Of a stretch of DNA of 64,000 nt, positions 57,462 to 64,000 are shown in pieces. Position numbers and translations under genes: made by a program. The DNA comes from Favolaschia claudopus (taxonomy: Eukaryota > Basidiomycota > Agaricomycetes > Agaricales > Mycenaceae). Under the pieces are notes generated by a model. It was not told the DNA's origin. It ran no database searches and worked only from the letters and a program-made list of their open reading frames with translations. The stretch spans positions 620,001 to 684,000 of the forward strand of contig JAWWNJ010000032.1 in assembly GCA_037176885.1 (NCBI GenBank), given 5' to 3'. How positions within the stretch are numbered: position 1 is the stretch's first letter; every line of letters starts with the position of its first letter.

Positions 57462-59531
57462 GAAATTTGAGTCCTTTGAATTATGCCAGTCAAACTTCGA
57501 GTTTAAATGTGAGCAATCCGGCTTGTTTCCGGTTAACTTGATGACCGGCTTAGCAAGACAACGATTATGAATCAATCGATTCAAGGGAGTTTGGCGTACT
57601 GTTGGCGATTGTCTTTATATTGGTAATGCGCATGGGAGCGGCGTAAACTCCTGTACTTGGCTTTACTCGAAGAACCAGGCGGCAGAGACGATGTAGAGCT
57701 GCGGCCCGCGAGGGGAAAAGGCATGTCTATTAGAAATCAACTGAAACGAGGCGCTGGAAAAGGTCTTAGAAGATACGATTGCCGAGCAGGAACAGGATAC
57801 GACGGCAAGCGTAAGGGGAAACGGCGAATGATCGTAATACGCAGGTATGTCTGTTGCAACGCAGAGACCCAGAAGCATGAAGCATAAGATCAAGTTGAGA
57901 CTGAGTAAGCCAAGTAGAGTTTTGAGAGATGCCTAGTATGCATACTTCAGACTATCAGCATCGGTGAGAATCGTATTAGTGCTGCACCAGCCCTATTGGA
58001 CAGTACGATGAGACACAGCAAGATACGAAACGGATACAACTCTTTTGAGCAGGCTAAACTCTGAGGTCGAGGATGGTACAGTCGTGAAAAACCCGAAGAC
58101 CATGAGCATCCCGAAGAGGGTGAAAGACCACCAGACCAGGCAGGGATACTAGTAGCAGGTTCAATTGCGAGTGGCATACACATCGAAATTTCCACCCCTT
58201 GGGTTGCACAGAACTATACGCAACGGTAAACTGAAGGGAGTTCGGGAGGTCCAGGGGAATTGGACAACTTCAAGGTTGGAAAAGCGGCAAAGCGGCTCAG
58301 TTGAAAAAACATTGTGACGGGCGTCACAGGACTGTCACGACTACTGTCACACGCTTGTTTCTGCCCTCCATCTACACTTTCATGCTGCTCTTGTTGAGCT
58401 CTCGTTAAGAAGACAATGCTGCTGTGCACTTCTGCTGCGCTCGAAGCCTTTGCGCCTCTATCCTATTCACGACACACGTACCAGGGGTCAGTCCAAGATT
58501 TCAACCTCAACTTATGCGGACTCGCGAGTTCGAACGAATAAGCTTCTCTGCGGATGGAAACAGCTGCTAGCAGACAAGAGCTTCAAACTCACCAGCCATA
58601 TCGATTCAAGCTTCTGCTTTGAGATGCATATTATGGCCTGCGGTGGAATTGCCTCTTGGCAGTGATACCAACTCTCGTTATCTGTGGCAATTTTCCCCGA
58701 GTTGGCCGTTTGGCCTCCCTCGAACGCCGTTGAACCGCCATAGAACCACGATCTTGCCCACTGAACAGATTAGATACGGCTATGTCTCGACCGTCTTATC
58801 ATTCTCTAGCTCCCAAAGCTTCCTGGCAGTTTTTATTGCTCGTAAGGCACGTCAATCATGCGTCGACATCCCGCAACCAAATCGTCAGTTCGCCACAATT
58901 ATACCTGGTCTTGCTCAGCGAATCTCGTTTCCAGTGTTCACGGAGTCTCAACCAAGACTGCCGTCACTTCATTTTGAACGGAATGGTTAATTATTGCAGC
59001 CGCAGGCTATCAGAGAGGAAGAGCGGTGAACTTTGGCGAATTCGATGCAGCCCAATGATTGGTTCGCTAACTCTCGCTAGCCAGGGCCAGACGTTATGCA
59101 CTTTGGTGCTGTCATTCGCTAAAACATTCGCTAACCAGATTTGCTTCCGTTGATGCGTTTGGCCCTACTTCTTCCCGCGACTTAACCGACTTGACCGCAA
59201 GGGTATCGCTGTAGTGACGGTAACTGACGGGTCATCGCATCCCAATCGCATCCTCAAGACGGAGCAATGCCATATATGGCTGCGAGCAAAGTCGCCTCTC
59301 CCAACGGGCACCGACATTACACGGCAGGGATGGGCATATTATGCCATCCTTACTGCCGGACAGTGGGCATGTTACCGACGGCGAAATGCTACGGATCCGG
59401 TGGACCTACAGAGCCTGACAGAAGCACCAGAAAACCGATTTACGTTAAGAGTAACGTTGCAGAAAATTTACGACACAAATAGAGAGAAGCTGCCCCATGG
59501 TTCTCGTTCTTACTTCCTTTCATCTCACAAC
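57462..59531. other. 2-kb intergenic stretch
   Basis: No convincing gene was found. One minus-strand frame (57663-57880) starts LLGLCVATDIPAYYDHSPFP, which faintly recalls small secreted cysteine proteins, but cysteines and a full domain are missing. Palindromic and repeated octamer motifs occur near 58313 and 59063-59134. Confidence 0.45.
58313..58357. promoter_or_regulatory. Palindrome plus repeated TGTCAC motifs
   Basis: TGTGAC-GGGC-GTCACA (58313-58328) is a perfect palindrome. It is followed by ACTGTCACGACTACTGTCAC, two further TGTCAC copies. This could be a bZIP/CRE-like binding cluster. No regulator is known. Confidence 0.3.
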
Positions 59532-61435
59532 ATGGGCATCGAGGTGAGAGCCATTGTACACCTATTCTGCCCTTCGGAATACCTGTCTAACCCATCGTTC
59601 TCTTATTCTTTTCCCCAAGAACGCAGCGAAACACGCAAAGTTGACCATCGACTTTCTCATCATTGGCGCTGGTATATCTGGCCTTTCTTGCGCCATAGCC
59701 CTGCAAAGAGTGGGCCATCGAGTCGTTGTTGTCGAGCGGGAGAAGGAAATAGGACAATCTGATGTATGCCTGTGGTGGCAGATCCCGTTCGCTGCTGCAA
59801 GTCATACTCAACTCTCATATTTTTTCCCAGGTTGGCCGCGGCGTTCGCCTTCCACCTAATTTATCCAAAATCTTGTATCGCTGGAATCTGGAGCCCGAAG
59901 TGTCTGCAGTCGCCGTCAAGTCGAAGCAAATCCAAATCTCCCGCTGTGCGTTTTTTCTTGTTGACACCCCTCCCCCAGATCCTCATTCGTCAAACGCAAC
60001 CAGTGGAGACAGGGGATCGTCTAGGAGATCACTATTGGGATGACGAGGTTCTACGAGAAACGCAGGGGGAGTTTCTCTTCGGCCATGTGAGTTTATACCG
60101 CTCTTCTCTCTATACAATATGTTACTGAAGGAATTGAAGCTTGCTGATCTTCGGAAGATGATGTATGATGTTGCTGTCGGTCAAGGCGCCACTGTCCGCC
60201 TAGGCGCTACGGCAGTATCCGTTGACCCTGAGCGCCGTGCAGTCGCCTTGGATTCTGGGGAAACATTAACGGCCGATGTAATAATTGGAGCCGACGGTGT
60301 ATTTGGCCTCATACGGCCAATATTATTGGCGGAGCAGGACATCGAGGAAGCAACTGAACCGCCCTTGTGCATGTACAGGTAAGATCCCAGTGTTTTTGAA
60401 TCATAGGCACAGATATAACTCCGTATCCAGTGCGATTGTACCCAAAGCTTTGGTGGAAAAGGATCCCCAATCCAAACTTTTCTATGAGCCTAAAGTAGTT
60501 CGTTGTTATGCCTCGGTCTATGATCTACTAATACTTATCCTTGTTCAGATCTCCATGTTCTCTTTCTTCGGGAACAACCAATCCGTCATCAGCCACCCTA
60601 CTGTATGGTTTTACTGTGTCGAGGATTGTCAGAGCATTAATCGCTGTTGTAGGGTGGCGCGCCTTCATTCACGTTCACGTTATATCGTCCTCACGACGAA
60701 TTCGAGAATTCTCCCGCAGATGGAATGCGAGTTGCTTTACAAAGCGTGTGCCCGAGGTAAGATACTAGACTATGTTTTCTTTTTTCGCGCTGACCTCAGT
60801 TCAGACTGCGAAACCTTGGCCCGCTAATAAAACACCCACGACGCTTCCCAGTCTTCGCACATCCACCTCTCGAGGACTGGCTTGATGAAACCGGGCGACT
60901 GGTTGTCGTTGGCGGAGCGGCTCATCCGATACCTGTGATCTCTTTCTCCATCTCCATCACCGCAAAACTCATGTCAACTGATTAGCCTGGATCCACGCAG
61001 CAATACGCCATGGGCCTCGAAGACGGCGCAGTTCTCGCCAAACTCTTCTCACATCTTGCCACCGACAGCCAAATCACCGACTTCCTCTATGCCTTCCAAG
61101 AACTCCGCCAACCACGCACCGAATCCGTGCTCGCTTCGGAAACAGGTATCATCCACTACATGGGCATGCCCAACTGTCCCGACCAAGCGGCGCGCGATCA
61201 GGCTATGCAAGCCAAGTACAAATCAGGAGACGATCTGTTCGTTTATTCGGGCGATGAAGAGGAGTCGGCCGAGTGGGCGGAGATTAAGACGGTGTTCGGT
61301 TACGATGCGGAGGATGAGGCGGATAATTGGTGGGTGACTTGGGGACGGCTGAGGGCGCGATCTCTGGAGAATGCAGGCACACGGGGGGACCCGCAAACGT
61401 CTTTGCTGGAATCGGTGTTTGTCCGGACCGCTTGA
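59532..61435 (+). CDS. FAD-dependent monooxygenase (salicylate-hydroxylase-like)
   Basis: The protein fits the FAD-binding monooxygenase family of aromatic and secondary-metabolite hydroxylases. From the ATG at 59532 a four-codon first exon joins NAAKHAKLTIDFLIIGAGIS (GxGxxG FAD motif), then IALQRVGHRVVVVEREKEIG. Later: VGRGVRLPPNLSKILYRWNL, ETGDRLGDHYWDDEVL, the DG motif DVIIGADGVFGLIRP and the C-terminal RLVVVGGAAHPIP|PGSTQQYAMGLEDGAVLAKL. Here the conserved Gly-Asp of the second FAD contact reads Gly-Gly (GGAAHP). The last exon ends at the TGA at 61433-61435. About eight introns of 50-60 bases are inferred. The substrate cannot be predicted. Confidence 0.82.
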
Positions 61436-62473
61436 CCTGCCGCGACCCAATCCATTGCTGCCATTTTTCCGCTTTCACCGTCAACTGACATTATCGCTCC
61501 ATGTACACTACTTACTTACACATCTGGATACTTTCATACATCTATACATATCGCTCCATGCACATAATTAAATCCATCTCTTCTTTACCATGTTTGCGTA
61601 GTCGTAGTGTTTGCTGAGCATTCATTCGTACTACAGTCCACAATCAAGCTAATCCCACCGGCAGTGCCAGATTATTCAAGAGGCTTCTGAACTCAGATGA
61701 AGCGCTCACTTCCCAATCGAATAACCCAAGTTGAGACCTGAAGCCGAAAACGAATGGAGCTCAGTGACAATAAATTGCATTCGATTCTTTACAGTTGTTT
61801 TCAACCTTTTACAGAGGCGCTTCGAGCCGGATGAGTATTATGCGCCTTGGCATACTGTCAAATGAGATTTGCAGCTTGCTTGTTTTGAGAAATTTGAACT
61901 TGCAGTCAATCTACATTCCCCGGTGCGAATACCAGTCCATTTCCAGCTGATCTTGACATTTTGGATAAGAGCACAGTAAAGCTTTTATTCAAGAACAGTT
62001 CGTGATCTTGATTTCGGACGATTCCTTGCTCTCTGCATGCGATTCATGGAACGTGCTCTATTTCTGAGACACCGACACATGGAACGTCGTTACCCCGCAC
62101 TTCACAGGCTGTCCCACCACGGCATAGGTTCTATATGTGTCGATTGATGCACTTTGCAGAAGGAAAGGATGCCGCTTGAAACTCGACGAAGTTGGACGGC
62201 CCGGGCTTAGACCAAGTTTCTCAGCTCAAGGGTTGAATAGAAAGTAAGTCGCAGCGCTGGCACAGGATTGTTCGAGGACAACGTCAGGACGAGATGGACG
62301 TTGTGACTCGTGAGCAAGAGATGAGAAGAGATGGGAGGAGAATCGAGATGGGTGTCTCGGCAAACGCCGCAGCGGTGGCAAACGTTCGTTCTTCCGCTTA
62401 CTTACGCTCGCCAATAAATATGGACGCGTCAACGCCGATGCGGGCGTCCTAATTGCGGCGTTTGTCCCCTTCA
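61436..62473. other. Intergenic spacer
   Basis: AT-rich near 61500-61600 and without a coding signal. The last 200 bases are the promoter side of the phosphodiesterase gene. Confidence 0.5.
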
Positions 62474-64000
62474 ATGTGGTCTTCGCTGATGTTGCAATCC
62501 GTTCTGGCTATATCCGCGCTCGCTGCGGCGGGCGTGAAAAGCAGCGTTCCCCATGGCACTCCCTCTGTCTTCACCGTCCCCGGGGCTTTTCCGACTTCTC
62601 TGTTCACCAAATTCTATAACAATCCAACTCAGACAGCTTCTCAGGTGCAACCCGTCATCAAAGATCCAGTCGAAACGGTACAGTACTACAAATACGCGCT
62701 TTTCTCCAGAAATATCAACTTCTAATGATGTTTTCTCACCAAAGGGCGTGGTATACCCTCTTGCGTTGACCGAGTCAGTGGGAAATTCCTTGTCAGCAAG
62801 TGATTTTATTCATTGAACTGAACTTGAAGTCCGGATACCATTCCAACCAATGATACCGTCGGTCCCCACCCACTTCCCCCGACTGCAACTTCCTCGCTTT
62901 TGTTAAAAGCCGCCTTCGATCAAATCGTCTCCATTTCTACGAACCCAATTTTTGCCACGAACGACTGTGCTCGGTGCCAGGCCGGTTTAGAGGTCGCCAA
63001 ATTCCTCGCAATGGCTTCACCCTCAAGCGGCCCTGAACTCGCAGTCCAGCTCTGCTTCCACTTCAACTTCAACTCCGACTGCGGCACGCAATACAGCCGC
63101 CTTGGAATTGGTGCCATTATCACCCAAGTCGTCGCGAATGCAAATGTAGGCGGATATGACGGCCAAATGCTCTGCCAAAATTTCCTCGGGATGTGTCCCC
63201 TGCCCCCGGCCTCGCCTCTCAACCTCACTTCGTGGTTCGCGAAACCCAAACCTAACCCTTTACCCCCGAAGAAGAAGCCGAGCGGTAAACGTCTCAAGGT
63301 TCTGCACATATCCGACTTCCATCTCGACCCGCGGTATGCGACTGGTTCAGAAGCAAACTGCACTTCCGGTCTTTGCTGCCGCAAGCACGGCTTCAACAGT
63401 GCCAGCCCGAATGTGACTATTCAGCCTGCGCCGCGGTTCGGTGCCTACCTTTGCGATACACCATTATCTCTGGGCATGGCTGCTCTGCAAGCTATACCTC
63501 CGCTTACTGGCACAGAGAACACGGGGTTCTCGTTCAGCATTTACACCGGCGACTTGGTGTCGCATGACCCTGATAACAAGCTTTCCCAAGTGTATGTCGA
63601 GTACACTGAGGTTCGGTCGTCTTTCGTCCCTCCATTCTGCCTGTAAGAACCCACGTCAAAATTGCAGACAATTATATTCGACCTCTTCCGCAAAACCCTC
63701 GGCTCCGGTCCCATCTACGCCACCCTCGGAAACCACGACTCATACAATCAAGCCCAAGACGCGCCGCATATGCTGGGCGGGGCGCTCGCGAAACAATTCA
63801 GCTGGTGCGAGTTTAAAGATTGACTGTGAGGAATTCTTTTAGCTGACGTAGATTTAGGAACTACAACCACCTGGCGAAACTGTGGCAGCACGAACAGTGG
63901 CTCCCTGAAAGCGCCGTGGAGCTCGCCAAAGCGCACTACTCTGGATTCATGGTCAAGAGGCAGGATGGGTTGCGGGTCATCTCTATGAATACGGATATGT
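62474..64000 (+). CDS. Acid sphingomyelinase-like phosphodiesterase, 3' end off window
   Basis: These secreted metallophosphatases cleave sphingomyelin or related phosphodiesters. The ATG at 62474 opens a signal peptide (WSSLMLQSVLAISALAAAGV). A saposin-B-like region with paired cysteines follows (TNDCARCQAGLEVAKFLAMA, VQLCFHF, GQMLCQNFLGMC). The metal-binding motifs come next: LKVLHISDFHLDPRY, FSIYTGDLVSHDPDN and ATLGNHDSYN. Near the window end LAKLWQHEQWLPESAV and GLRVISMNTDM are seen. The first 350 bases hold several short introns that are not fully resolved. Compared with family members of roughly 600-700 residues, about half is present; the rest lies beyond 64000. Signal peptide and glycosylation-type sites (NCTS, NVT) suggest export. 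Confidence 0.85.

Noticed and set aside
57663..57893. Possible small secreted protein (cerato-platanin-like)
   Set aside because: Only a short stretch (YYDHSPFP, VVSCS) recalls the family; the signal peptide is too short and the conserved cysteines and glycine-rich core are missing.
1..64000. CRISPR arrays, bacterial operons or phage genes
   Set aside because: No regularly spaced short repeats with unique spacers are present; the genes are intron-rich and eukaryotic.

Overview
The window looks like nuclear DNA of a mushroom-forming basidiomycete (Agaricomycetes). Nearly every gene is split by GT-AG introns of about 45-60 bases. The gene families are those of agaricomycetes: F-box/LRR-like proteins, MYND-finger proteins, an alpha-type kinase, a protein-kinase-like family with an altered catalytic loop, and a fungal integrase-like DDE gene. 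The conserved genes are clear fungal orthologues. This is inference from recognised families; no database search was possible. All intron boundaries were read by eye.

1-7 kb: conserved housekeeping genes in compact pairs. These are VPS33 (HOPS/CORVET, cut by the window start), LRP1/Rrp47 (nuclear exosome cofactor), MET22/HAL2 (3'(2'),5'-bisphosphate nucleotidase), a mitoribosomal small-subunit mS45/Bot1-type protein, and a metallopeptidase of the plant/bacterial basic-secretory-protein family. 7-12 kb: a split tRNA-Leu(AAG) directly preceded by a degenerate repeat array, a gene-poor stretch, a probable gene remnant and a MYND protein. 12.9-18 kb: an alpha/beta hydrolase ending in the peroxisomal signal SKL, a nuclear-looking protein with two ExoX-like motifs, and an F-box/ankyrin protein.

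19-30 kb: a large uncharacterised protein with a PCNA-binding-type motif shares a 129-base promoter with a RING protein. It is followed by a low-complexity tract, an intact integrase-like DDE gene and an alpha-kinase gene. 30-33.6 kb holds no supportable gene. 33.6-38.4 kb: a second MYND protein, an internally duplicated orphan protein, and a short-chain dehydrogenase.

39-47.3 kb: conserved again, with RNF10/MAG2, MCD4/PIG-N (GPI anchor synthesis) and WBP11 (splicing). 47.5-53.2 kb: three F-box-like genes and one protein-kinase-like gene. 53.2-57.5 kb: four tandem glutathione transferases, all on the minus strand, one of which lacks the catalytic serine. 59.5-64 kb: an FAD-dependent monooxygenase, then the first part of a secreted acid-sphingomyelinase-like phosphodiesterase cut by the window end.

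No CRISPR array, rRNA gene or bacterial-type operon is present. The most unusual items are the orphan duplicated protein with a possible intronised frameshift, the GST array with one catalytically altered member, the integrase-like gene, the PIP-box protein and the tRNA-flanking repeats.
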